Positions 42,937 through 50,908 of a stretch of 64,000 bases of DNA are shown here, in pieces. Where the stretch lies: the NCBI GenBank assembly GCA_946480085.1, contig CAMLHZ010000002.1, forward strand, positions 248,001-312,000. The letters are read 5' to 3'. The position numbers and the translations under genes are program-made. Each line of letters opens with the position of its first letter. Position 1 is the first letter of the stretch. Source of the stretch: an uncultured Flavobacteriales bacterium. GTDB lineage: Bacteria > Bacteroidota > Bacteroidia > Flavobacteriales > Crocinitomicaceae. The notes below the pieces were generated by a model, which was given only the letters and a program-made list of their open reading frames with translations, did no database searches and had not been told where the DNA came from.

Positions 42937-43785
42937 TTAATCACCACATATCCAACCACGAATGTACTTGTACTCCCCGTAACTGTTTTTTTGATAATAG
43001 GAAATCAAATTAAGTTCTTCTTCGATTGATAAGACCAGATAATACCAAATCTTTCCATCAAGTATGACGTAATCATATGCTTGACATTCCAAATTTGCCG
43101 GGATAGTTCCGATGATTTGATCATTATCAAGATCGTATTTCTGAATAGAAGACAAATCGGGATTAGGTTGAAAGTAAAACTCCTTTTCCTTCGGAAATTT
43201 GACTTTCATATCTATTTTCTTAATTAACGAATCTTCAGGGCTATAATACGAAAACAGTTCATTTGATATCAGGGAAATTTGATTTGGTTTAGATTTATAA
43301 ATTTCAAATTCCATTGAACAAGTTGAAGTCTCAACAGGCCAAAATTGAGATGTGAGAAAGTAATATTTGGACGAGTCTGAATACATTGTATCTATCCAAA
43401 TTCCCATGTGCACAGGTTCATAGTACTTTCCTTTATTCAAGAACATGATGATGTTGTAGTTTTCTACCGCAGGCATTTGTCGTCCATTAAATAACACATC
43501 TAAATCACCATCGAAATCAAAGTCTTTTATTTGAGTGGTGTTTTTTTTGTCTTCATAATACGTCTTAAAAGTTTTAGCATAATCTTTTCCGTATAATACA
43601 GATCCTGTGTCTTTGTAAGTCAATTTAAAAAAAGCTTCTTCCAGTTTTGCATCCCCATGTTGAAACTTGAACTGATGATGCAAATCAATGTAAGTGACAT
43701 TATAAAATTCTTTTATTTCCTTGGGAAATTGAGCACTACTAAAGAAAGCGATAAGGGTGATAAGTATGACTAATAGTTGTTTCAT
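42937..43785 (-). CDS. Secreted DxDxDGDxD protein with SH3-like tail (paralogue 2)
   Basis: Protein of 282 residues with signal peptide (1-18, ending FFSSAQ). It matches the next gene across its length at low identity: DFDFDGDLDVLFNGR, a CSMEF Cys near the middle, DGKIWYYLVL and a final RGWICGD. The two look like an old tandem duplication. The conserved Asp-rich loop and the two conserved Cys are the parts most likely to matter for function, which is unknown. Confidence 0.75.
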   Translation of the reverse strand: MKQLLVILITLIAFFSSAQFPKEIKEFYNVTYIDLHHQFKFQHGDAKLEEAFFKLTYKDTGSVLYGKDYAKTFKTYYEDKKNTTQIKDFDFDGDLDVLFNGRQMPAVENYNIIMFLNKGKYYEPVHMGIWIDTMYSDSSKYYFLTSQFWPVETSTCSMEFEIYKSKPNQISLISNELFSYYSPEDSLIKKIDMKVKFPKEKEFYFQPNPDLSSIQKYDLDNDQIIGTIPANLECQAYDYVILDGKIWYYLVLSIEEELNLISYYQKNSYGEYKYIRGWICGD

Positions 43786-43805
43786 TGAAGACTAAGATAA
43801 ATAAA

Positions 43806-43831
43806 AAAGGACCTCATTTCTGAAGTCCTTT
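43806..43831 (-). terminator. Terminator of pckA
   Basis: AAAGGAC (43806-43812) pairs with GTCCTTT (43825-43831), with partial pairing inside; the A run on the plus strand gives the U tract. It lies 20 nt past the pckA stop. Confidence 0.8.
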
Positions 43832-43851
43832 ATATTGTTTAAGCTTATTGA

Positions 43852-45477
43852 TTAAACCGTAGCTTTTGCCTTTGGAGCTGCTGCTAAAATTTCACCAGAA
43901 GTTTCTGCTGCGTATTGCTCGAAGTTTTTAACGAACTGCTCAGCCAAGTGATTTGCTTTTTTATCGTAATCAGCTTTGTCTGCCCAAGTAGCACGTGGAT
44001 TTAAGATCTCACTTGGTACTTCTGGACAAGATGTTGGGAATGCCAAATCGAATACTGGAAGTGTTTCGAATTGTACGTTATCCAACGCACCATTCAAAGC
44101 TGCTGTAATCATTGCTCTTGTGTAGCTCAATTTCATTCGAGATCCAACTCCGTAAGAGCCACCAGACCATCCAGTGTTGATCAACCAAACTTTGATGTCC
44201 GTTCCTTCTAATTTTTCTCCTAACAATTTAGCGTATTTCGCCGGGTGAAGAGGTAAGAATGCTTTTCCAAAACAAGCAGAAAATGTTGTTGTTGGTTCAG
44301 TAATTCCTACTTCAGTTCCTGCAACTTTCGCTGTGTAACCACTCATGAAGTGATACATTGCCTGCTCAGTTGTTAAACGTGAGATTGGAGGTAAAACACC
44401 GAAAGCATCAGCCGTCAAGAAGAAAATGTTCTTCGGACTTGTTCCAGCTGAAGGAACTTTGATGTTATCGATATAATGAATTGGGTAAGAAACACGTGTG
44501 TTTTCTGTGATAGAACCATCAGCGTAATCAGGAGTTGAAGTTCCTTCGTGGAAACCAATGTTTTCCAAAATTGCTCCAAACTTGATAGCGTCGTAAATTT
44601 GCGGTTCTTTTTCCTGTGACAAATCAATTGTCTTAGCGTAACAACCTCCTTCGAAGTTGAATACTGAATTATCAGACCAACCATGCTCATCGTCACCAAT
44701 CAATTGACGGTTTGGATCTGAAGATAACGTTGTTTTTCCTGTTCCTGAAAGTCCGAAGAAAATTGCTGTATCACCAGCCTGTCCAACGTTTGCAGAACAG
44801 TGCATAGAAAGTACATTCTTTTGGTGAGGAAGCACGAAGTTCAATACAGAGAAAATCCCTTTTTTGATCTCACCTGTATATCCTGTTCCACCAATAATGA
44901 TCATTTTACGAGTGAAGTTCAAAATCGCAAAGTTCGACTGGCGTGTTCCGTCGATAGCTGGATCTGCTTTGAATCCCGGTGCACAAACAATGTTCCACTC
45001 AGCGTCAAAGTTTTCGATTTCAGCATCCGTTGGACGTAAGAACATGTTGTAAGCAAACATATTTGACCAAGGGAATTCAGTTGTAACACGAATGTTCATT
45101 CTGAAATCGTCGTTAGCACATGCGTAAGCGTCACGTACATAAACGTCTTTATCGATCAGGTAAGCTTTCATTCTGTTGTACAAAGCATCAAATTGCTCTG
45201 TTGTAACAGGAATGTTCACATCACCCCACCAAACACTTTCTTGCGTCATAGCATCTTTCACTACAAAGCGATCTTTTGGAGATCGACCAGTGAATTCTCC
45301 TGTTTCAATAGCAAGAGCTCCTGTGTCTGTTAAAACTCCCTGACCACTGATAATAGTGTCTTCCACTAATTCTGCAGGTGTTAAATTCCAGAATACATTA
45401 CCGAGATTTTCTAACCCGATGGTAGCTTTTAAATCGGAGTTTGTTCCTCGTTTTCCAAATTCATTCATAAAATTCAT
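43852..45477 (-). CDS. pckA: Phosphoenolpyruvate carboxykinase (ATP)
   Basis: Gluconeogenic enzyme, oxaloacetate plus ATP to PEP plus CO2; 541 residues, the usual length. Motifs: GRSPKDRFVV (substrate Arg), the kinase-1a P-loop GLSGTGKTTLSSDP, the metal-binding IGDDEHGW and the FEGGCYAK segment. The ATP type is indicated by the P-loop sequence. Start at 45477 or the ATG at 45468 (MNEFGKRG) are both possible. It is monocistronic between its own -7 box and a terminator. Confidence 0.96.
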   Translation of the reverse strand: MNFMNEFGKRGTNSDLKATIGLENLGNVFWNLTPAELVEDTIISGQGVLTDTGALAIETGEFTGRSPKDRFVVKDAMTQESVWWGDVNIPVTTEQFDALYNRMKAYLIDKDVYVRDAYACANDDFRMNIRVTTEFPWSNMFAYNMFLRPTDAEIENFDAEWNIVCAPGFKADPAIDGTRQSNFAILNFTRKMIIIGGTGYTGEIKKGIFSVLNFVLPHQKNVLSMHCSANVGQAGDTAIFFGLSGTGKTTLSSDPNRQLIGDDEHGWSDNSVFNFEGGCYAKTIDLSQEKEPQIYDAIKFGAILENIGFHEGTSTPDYADGSITENTRVSYPIHYIDNIKVPSAGTSPKNIFFLTADAFGVLPPISRLTTEQAMYHFMSGYTAKVAGTEVGITEPTTTFSACFGKAFLPLHPAKYAKLLGEKLEGTDIKVWLINTGWSGGSYGVGSRMKLSYTRAMITAALNGALDNVQFETLPVFDLAFPTSCPEVPSEILNPRATWADKADYDKKANHLAEQFVKNFEQYAAETSGEILAAAPKAKATV

Positions 45478-45515
45478 TTTCTTTTAGTCATTAAAAACTA
45501 AAGCCATTTTCGAGG

Positions 45516-45523
45516 CAAAAGTA
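45516..45523 (-). promoter_or_regulatory. -7 box of pckA
   Basis: TACTTTTG on the minus strand, exact TAnnTTTG match, 38 nt upstream of the start. The rest of the 213-bp gap up to 45690 holds CGTTAACG (45586-45593) and CGTTAA/TTAACG (45641-45656) inverted elements, but no gene. Confidence 0.5.
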
Positions 45524-45690
45524 AACCATCCCAACGGTTTTATTTGCTTTTTTTTTGCTTTTGTATTAACAACGTATGCACATTTCGTTAACGTCTGGCT
45601 ACTTAAACTATTGTAAAACAGAATACTAAAAAAAATGAAGCGTTAAAAACTTAACGAATCATCAACTATCACTTTAAGTGAATTTTTACT

Positions 45691-46371
45691 TCAGATAAGT
45701 TCTATTAATGATTTGATTGCCTGCGAAATATTGTTTCTTACTTGAAGTATATCTGCATCCATCATGTAACAAGGGGCACTAACAATCTTATTTTCCTTAT
45801 CAACGGCAATTTCGCTGACTTTCTTTAATTCACTTTTTGCTCCAACAGATTCTATTCCAGCCGAGAAACCTGAAATGTCGTATGGCGAAGTTTCGGCTGT
45901 TGTTCCAAGTGTTAATGTAGCTGAAATGGCAGAGCCTTCCAGAGCTTTAGCCAAGACAACCGGACTAACACAAAGTGCGGCAATTGGTTTTCCAATATTC
46001 ACCAAGTTCACCAATAACAGCTTTACTTCAGGTAAAATAGCGCCATCCGGACCGTCAAAAGCCCATTTGGTAAAGTTCTTAGCATTTCCAAATCCACCTG
46101 GAATAACCAAAGCATCAATTTCGTTTAAGTCTACATTTTGAACTGGAATTACATTTCCACGAGCAATTCTAGCCGATTCGATAAGCATGTTTCGGTTTTC
46201 ATTCATGTCTTCACCTGTAATGTGGTTCACAACATGATGTTGATTTGCATCGACTGAAATACAGAAATAGTCTGCACCTTCTTCTTTAATGGCCAACATG
46301 GAAAGAACAGCTTCCTGAATTTCAGAACCGTCATAAACTCCACTTCCGGATAGTAAAACCCCAATTTTCAT
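45691..46371 (-). CDS. elbB: DJ-1/PfpI family protein ElbB
   Basis: Protein of 226 residues in the ElbB (isoprenoid biosynthesis glyoxalase) group of the DJ-1/PfpI family. The nucleophile-elbow Cys is in ALCVSPVVLAKAL near residue 137, and the N-terminal LLSGSGVYDGSEIQEAV and DALVIPGGFGNAKNF segments match the group. E. coli ElbB has glyoxalase activity; its physiological role is unclear. It is divergent from the DCC gene over a large A/T inverted repeat. Confidence 0.88.
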   Translation of the reverse strand: MKIGVLLSGSGVYDGSEIQEAVLSMLAIKEEGADYFCISVDANQHHVVNHITGEDMNENRNMLIESARIARGNVIPVQNVDLNEIDALVIPGGFGNAKNFTKWAFDGPDGAILPEVKLLLVNLVNIGKPIAALCVSPVVLAKALEGSAISATLTLGTTAETSPYDISGFSAGIESVGAKSELKKVSEIAVDKENKIVSAPCYMMDADILQVRNNISQAIKSLIELI

Positions 46372-46387
46372 AATTACAACTTTGTTG

Positions 46388-46478
46388 TAAAATTACTAAT
46401 TGCTAATGACGAATTACAAATTGACTTCCATGGCAAATCACAGCATTGGTCATTAGTAACTAGTAATTTGTAATTTTA
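46388..46478. repeat. Nested A/T inverted repeat between elbB and the DCC gene
   Basis: Three arm pairs match: TAAAATTAC/GTAATTTTA (46388-46396 and 46470-46478), CTAATGAC/GTCATTAG (46403-46410 and 46449-46456) and AATTACAAATT/AATTTGTAATT (46412-46422 and 46465-46475). They cannot all form at once, so alternative cruciforms or hairpins are possible. Confidence 0.65.
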
Positions 46479-46482
46479 TCTG

Positions 46483-46875
46483 GTGGAGAAGAAAATTGTT
46501 TTTTACGACGGTGATTGTGGACTTTGTAATAGAAGTGTACAATGGATCTTAGCTCATGAACGTAATAATGAAATTCTTTTCAGTGCGCTTCAATCCGATT
46601 TTGCGAAACAGTTTTTTCTTTCAAAGAATGAGCCTGAGCCTGATCTTTCTACGCTCGTATTCTATAACGGAAAAGCATTTTACAGAAAATCTACGGCCGT
46701 TCTGAGAGTAAGTCATCACCTGAAATTCCCACATTTTTTACTGAAGTTTGGTTGGATTGTGCCTTCTTTTATTCGAAATGCAATGTATGATTTTGTCGCA
46801 AAACGTCGAAAGAACATAGCGAATTCTAACTGTTTTGTCCCTAGTCTTAAAGAACGAGAGAGATTCTTAACATAA
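46483..46875 (+). CDS. DCC family thiol-disulphide oxidoreductase (DUF393)
   Basis: Protein of 130 residues with the family-defining DGDCGLCN (Asp-x-x-Cys-Cys type, CxxC) at residues 9-16. Start codon is GTG at 46483, which gives MEKKIVFYDGDC, the normal family N-terminus; no ATG fits. The rest of the domain (FFLSKNEPEPDLSTLVFYNGKAFYRKSTAVLRV) is conserved. The role of the family is not established. It overlaps no neighbour and has A/T repeat sequence upstream. Confidence 0.85.
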   Translation: MEKKIVFYDGDCGLCNRSVQWILAHERNNEILFSALQSDFAKQFFLSKNEPEPDLSTLVFYNGKAFYRKSTAVLRVSHHLKFPHFLLKFGWIVPSFIRNAMYDFVAKRRKNIANSNCFVPSLKERERFLT

Positions 46876-46955
46876 ACGTTTAATAAACGCTGAAAAACTG
46901 TTAATAACTCAAATTCTTTATTTACAGAACGTACACCGTATGCATTTACAATACT

Positions 46956-46963
46956 TATCTTTG
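46956..46963 (+). promoter_or_regulatory. -7 box of the epimerase-CBS operon, 4 nt from ATG
   Basis: TATCTTTG, exact TAnnTTTG match, ends 4 nt before the ATG at 46968. If this is the promoter, the mRNA would be leaderless or nearly so. Confidence 0.45.
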
Positions 46964-46967
46964 TTCT

Positions 46968-47972
46968 ATGAAAATTTCTGCGTCTGTTTATTCGGATAAG
47001 AAACGGAATCTCTCGGAAGTAATTGAAGACCTTGTAGCACACAGGGTTGATTTGTTGCATGTCGATTGCAATGACGATTTGTCTGTATTTGATGATATCG
47101 CGTTCATTCGTTCTATTTGCGAAACTCCGATTGATCTCCATATTATCACTGATACTCCTGAGAAGTATTACGATTTGCTTCGTAAACATCCGGTAGATTA
47201 CCTTACGTTTCAGTATGAAGACGCTAAGGGAGAGATTCATATTCCTGCAGACATTAAAGGTAAAAAAGGGCTTTCCATTATTACTCCAACGCCAATTGAT
47301 GTTTTTGAAAAATTCAAGAACTTCGATTTCATTTTGTTGATGGCAACAATTCCTGGACAAAGCGGTGGTAAATTCGATGCGCAGAATTTTGGAAAGATTC
47401 AGGAATTCAGAAAACAGTTTCCTGATAAAGCAGTTCATGTAGATGGTGGTGTGAACGGTGAAGTGAGTTTCATTCTTCGAAATATGGGGGTAGAGTCTTC
47501 TGTTTCCGGTTCGTTCCTGTTCAATGCACCAAGTGTTGGACATGCTTTGATGGATTTAACGAAACGTGCTGTAACTTCTCAGTTTGTGGTTCGAGATTTC
47601 ATGATTCCGTTGAGCGATTCTCCGAAATTGAATTCAGATGACTATTCTGTAATGAATGTGCTTACTGAGATTGAAAAAGGGAAACTAGGTTTTGTTCTCA
47701 TTCTGGGAGAATATGGAATTTTAGAAGGTTTGGTTTCCAACGCTGACGTTCGAAAAGCATTAATAAAAAACGAAGCTGATCTAAGTGGATTAGCATTAAA
47801 TAATTTGTTGAACAGTAACCCAATTGCTTGTAAGGAAACAGCAACGGTGAATGAATTATTGGAATTGATTAGAAGTTATTCTTTTCCAATAAGTTACTTG
47901 CCGGTTGTTAATGAAACCAATCACGCAGTTGGAATTGTTACGTTCGTAAACTTGATTAAAGGAGAAATATGA
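46968..47972 (+). CDS. Ribulose-phosphate-3-epimerase-like domain fused to two CBS domains
   Basis: A 334-residue fusion. Residues 1-195 follow the ribulose-phosphate 3-epimerase TIM barrel: the metal ligands are in place (His31 and Asp33 in LLHVDC, His58 in DLHII, Asp159 in HVDGGVN) and the phosphate-loop region reads PGQSGGKFDAQNFGKI. Residues about 205-334 are a pair of CBS domains (DFMIPLSDSPK through VGIVTFVNLI), which usually bind adenosyl ligands. In KdsD the CBS pair follows a sugar isomerase domain; here it follows an epimerase. The stop overlaps the start of the DAHP-synthase-like gene. The enzyme's sugar is unknown. Confidence 0.82.
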   Translation: MKISASVYSDKKRNLSEVIEDLVAHRVDLLHVDCNDDLSVFDDIAFIRSICETPIDLHIITDTPEKYYDLLRKHPVDYLTFQYEDAKGEIHIPADIKGKKGLSIITPTPIDVFEKFKNFDFILLMATIPGQSGGKFDAQNFGKIQEFRKQFPDKAVHVDGGVNGEVSFILRNMGVESSVSGSFLFNAPSVGHALMDLTKRAVTSQFVVRDFMIPLSDSPKLNSDDYSVMNVLTEIEKGKLGFVLILGEYGILEGLVSNADVRKALIKNEADLSGLALNNLLNSNPIACKETATVNELLELIRSYSFPISYLPVVNETNHAVGIVTFVNLIKGEI

Positions 47973-48967
47973 TTCTTCATCTGAAAGAAAATATAGATAG
48001 TGCTAAAGCTGCACAGCTTGCTGAATCGATCAAAGCTTTTCATGTGGTTTCGCAAGGAAAACAAGTGTTGATTACGGGTTCTGGCGTAAAAGAAATTCCA
48101 GCACAGGTTGAACAATTTGTAGATCAACATTGGGTTTTTGCCAATGATATGCAATTGGCTTCTCGTGTGTACAGAAATGAAACACGTGAAGTTACGATTG
48201 GAAATGTGACTATCGGCGGAAACACTGGAAATACACTTTTGATTTCCGGACCTTGTTCTGTTGAAAGCGAGGAACAAATTCGTCAGTCTTCAGATTTGTT
48301 GAAAGCAAATGGATTGACTTCTCTGCGCGGAGGTTGTTATAAACCAAGAACAAGTCCTTATAGTTTTCAAGGGTTAGGTTTGGAAGGTTTGAAATTGCTT
48401 GCTAAAATGCGAGAAGAATACGGTTTCACAGTTGTAACTGAAGCGCGTGACGCAACACATATTGATGAGATCATTGAACATGCTGACGTAATTCAGGTTG
48501 GCGCAAAAGCAATGTATGATCAAGGAATTTTACGTGCTTGTGCTAAAACGCAAAAGGCGGTTTTAATCAAACGTGGATTCGGTACAACATTACAAGAATT
48601 TGTTCAAGCTGCTGAGTTTGTATTGAGCGGTGGAAATGAAAATGTAATGCTTTGCGAACGTGGGATCAGAACATTTGAAACAGGAACACGCTTTACACTT
48701 GATTTGTGTGGAGTAGAATGGTTGAAACATTACACCAATCTTCCAGTCGTTTTGGATCCAAGTCATGCTATGGGGTACGCCTATGGGATTGCTGGTTTAA
48801 CACGTGCTTGTATCGCTCTTGGAGTTGATGGATTGCTTATTGAAGTTCATCCAAACCCTAAAGTTGCTAAATCTGATGCGTCTCAACAGTTGAATCATCA
48901 GGAGTTCGAAGAATTATTAGGAACAATTAAACCTTTAGCAAACGCAGTAGGTTACCAAATTCGCTAA
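47969..48967 (+). CDS. DAHP synthase-like (AroA/AroG Ibeta) enzyme
   Basis: A 332-residue PEP-aldose condensing enzyme. Residues 1-75 form a ferredoxin-like regulatory domain as in Thermotoga-type DAHP synthase, followed by the barrel with GPCSVES, KPRTSPYSFQGLG (125-137), LIKRGFG (199-205), MLCERGIRTFE and EVHPNP. Two substrate-site spots deviate: the IGAR-N motif that holds PEP phosphate reads VGAKAM (Arg to Lys180), and the usual TRNTLD reads TRFTLD. These changes, plus the neighbours, leave open that it uses a sugar other than erythrose-4-phosphate. It is coupled by ATGA and TAATG overlaps to both neighbours. Confidence 0.85.
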   Translation: MILHLKENIDSAKAAQLAESIKAFHVVSQGKQVLITGSGVKEIPAQVEQFVDQHWVFANDMQLASRVYRNETREVTIGNVTIGGNTGNTLLISGPCSVESEEQIRQSSDLLKANGLTSLRGGCYKPRTSPYSFQGLGLEGLKLLAKMREEYGFTVVTEARDATHIDEIIEHADVIQVGAKAMYDQGILRACAKTQKAVLIKRGFGTTLQEFVQAAEFVLSGGNENVMLCERGIRTFETGTRFTLDLCGVEWLKHYTNLPVVLDPSHAMGYAYGIAGLTRACIALGVDGLLIEVHPNPKVAKSDASQQLNHQEFEELLGTIKPLANAVGYQIR

Positions 48968-49641
48968 TGGAGTTTTTAGAACAAAATATAAAAGGACTAA
49001 GCGCTCGATTTGGTGTAGATTTTTACCAGATGCTTCAGGATTTCAATGTGGAATCGGTTGGCGAGTTATCTGTGATCGATCTTCAAACGATTGCTGAAGA
49101 GTACGAAGTTGATTTTTATTCATTGCTGTTTAAACCATTGGTGATTTTCGAACACTTGGAACCAAAGGCAAAGAAAATCAAATTGATCATTCTTGATGTG
49201 GATGGTGTGATGACGGATGGAGGGATGTATTTTATGGAATCTGGAGATCAGATGAAGAAATACAATACCAAAGACGGAATGGCGATCATGAAAGCTCAGG
49301 AACAGGGTATGAAGTTCGGAATCATTTCTTCTGGTTTTAAAGGTGAAATGGTGAAGAACAGAGCAGAAATGCTGAAGATAGAGCATGTGTACGTTGGTCG
49401 AGATCCCAAGTTGGGAATTCTCGAAGCCTGGTGTAAGGAGTTAAACCTTGATATGAGCGAAGTTGCCGTTATTGGTGATGATATCAACGATGCGGAAATA
49501 ATGAAGAAAGTAGGATTCACTGCTTGTCCGGTTGACGCAGTTCAACAGATAAAAGTGATTTCAGATGTTGTTTTACAAAAGAAAGGTGGTCACGGCGTTG
49601 TGAGAGAATTCGTCGATCAGTTTATTATGCCACAGCTATAA
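48967..49641 (+). CDS. KdsC-like HAD phosphatase with N-terminal extension
   Basis: A 224-residue HAD phosphatase of the KdsC/CMP-sialate-cleaving group, normally removing phosphate from Kdo-8-P. Motif I is LDVDGVMTDGG with Asp77 and Asp79, and motif IV is GDDINDAEIMKK; the C-terminal GGHGVVREF is typical of KdsC. Residues 1-65 are an extra helical extension (FYQMLQDFNVESVGELSV, EYEVDFYSLLF) not found in ordinary KdsC of about 170-190 residues. TAATG overlap with the DAHP-synthase-like gene implies one product stream. Confidence 0.87.
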   Translation: MEFLEQNIKGLSARFGVDFYQMLQDFNVESVGELSVIDLQTIAEEYEVDFYSLLFKPLVIFEHLEPKAKKIKLIILDVDGVMTDGGMYFMESGDQMKKYNTKDGMAIMKAQEQGMKFGIISSGFKGEMVKNRAEMLKIEHVYVGRDPKLGILEAWCKELNLDMSEVAVIGDDINDAEIMKKVGFTACPVDAVQQIKVISDVVLQKKGGHGVVREFVDQFIMPQL

Positions 49642-49655
49642 AAGGCTAAAGAGTT

Positions 49656-50882
49656 ATGGAGAAAATTACGTTAGGATTGATTAGGGAAGGGAAAGTTCCA
49701 CCAGACAGGAGAGTTCCGCTTACGCCAAAGCAATGTTTAATCGTACAGGAGAAATTCCCAAATGTGACTGTGAAGGTGCAAAAGAGCGAAATTCGTTCTT
49801 ATGCAGATCAGGAATATGCGAATTTGGGAATTGAGTTGGTGGATGATTTGAAAGATTGCGACATTATCTTGGGAGTAAAGGAAGTGAATAAGGAAGATTT
49901 GATTCCGAATAAGAAATTCATGTTCTTCTCTCATACGATCAAAAAACAGCCGTATAATCGCGACTTACTTAGAACGGTTCTTGAACGAAAAATTCAACTG
50001 ACGGACTACGAAGTTTTAAAAGATAAAAACAGAAAACGCATTATTGGCTTTGGTCGATACGCTGGAGTTGTTGGTGCTTATAATGCAATCCTTGTTTTTG
50101 GTAAGAAAAACGGGTTGTATGATTTGAAACCAGCAAACCTTTGTTCGAACCGAAAAGAAATGGAAGCTGAACTAAGCAAAGTTCAATTCCCTAAAGGAAC
50201 ACGTATTGTGGTTACCGGTTTTGGTAGAGTAGGACATGGTGCTCGAGAAATACTTGATTTGGTTCCGTTGACAGAAGTTAGTCCTGAAGAATATTTAAGC
50301 AAGGATTTTGACGAAGCTGTTTTCACCCATCTGGATGTGGAGGATTATTTCTCAAGAAAAGACGGATCTGAATTCCTGAAAAGTGATTTTTACGCAAATC
50401 CGGAATTGTATGAAAGTGTATTTGGTGGATTTGCGAAGCGTTCGAATGTATACATCGCATGTCACTTCTGGAGCAATAAGTCGCCAAATATTTTGACCAA
50501 TACAGATTTACTTGCTGCGACTGATCTTTCAGTAGTTGCAGATATTTCTTGTGATATTGCCGGACCAATTGCTTGTACTTTGCGTCCGTCCATCATTGCT
50601 GATCCTATTTATGGTTACGATCCAAAAACAGGACAAGAAACAGAATGGAACAAAGAAGGTTCGATTGCAGTTATGGCTGTTGATAATCTTCCATGTGAAT
50701 TGCCGAAGGACGCTTCTGAAGATTTCGGAAATGAATTGATTAAAATGGTTTTCCCGGTAATGTTCGGCGAAGATCCTGATAATATTATTGCAAGAGGAAC
50801 GGAAACAACTGCTGATGGTAAACTGACGGAGTATTTCGCATACTTGCAAGACTACGTTGATGGCGACAAAGTGAGTCATTAA
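49656..50882 (+). CDS. Saccharopine/alanine dehydrogenase family protein
   Basis: A 408-residue NAD(P) enzyme of the AlaDH/PNT and lysine-forming saccharopine dehydrogenase (LYS1) group. The N-terminal domain begins LGLIREGKVPPDRRVPLTP, the pattern seen in this group, and the nucleotide-binding motif is VVTGFGRVGHGAREIL near residues 182-198. The later CHFWSNKSPNILTN and DISCDIAGPIACTLR match the LYS1 side. It starts 14 bp after the KdsC-like gene, so is likely co-transcribed, but a link to that pathway is not clear. Confidence 0.82.
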   Translation: MEKITLGLIREGKVPPDRRVPLTPKQCLIVQEKFPNVTVKVQKSEIRSYADQEYANLGIELVDDLKDCDIILGVKEVNKEDLIPNKKFMFFSHTIKKQPYNRDLLRTVLERKIQLTDYEVLKDKNRKRIIGFGRYAGVVGAYNAILVFGKKNGLYDLKPANLCSNRKEMEAELSKVQFPKGTRIVVTGFGRVGHGAREILDLVPLTEVSPEEYLSKDFDEAVFTHLDVEDYFSRKDGSEFLKSDFYANPELYESVFGGFAKRSNVYIACHFWSNKSPNILTNTDLLAATDLSVVADISCDIAGPIACTLRPSIIADPIYGYDPKTGQETEWNKEGSIAVMAVDNLPCELPKDASEDFGNELIKMVFPVMFGEDPDNIIARGTETTADGKLTEYFAYLQDYVDGDKVSH

Positions 50883-50908
50883 TACTTACAAACCGATTTA
50901 AACTACTT

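Noticed and set aside
46388..46478. A/T inverted repeat as insertion-sequence ends
   Set aside because: Only 91 bp with no transposase and no target-site duplication visible.
47961..47971. Shine-Dalgarno sequence GGAG before the DAHP-synthase-like gene
   Set aside because: The bases encode the last residues (KGEI) of the preceding protein and the group does not normally use such sites.
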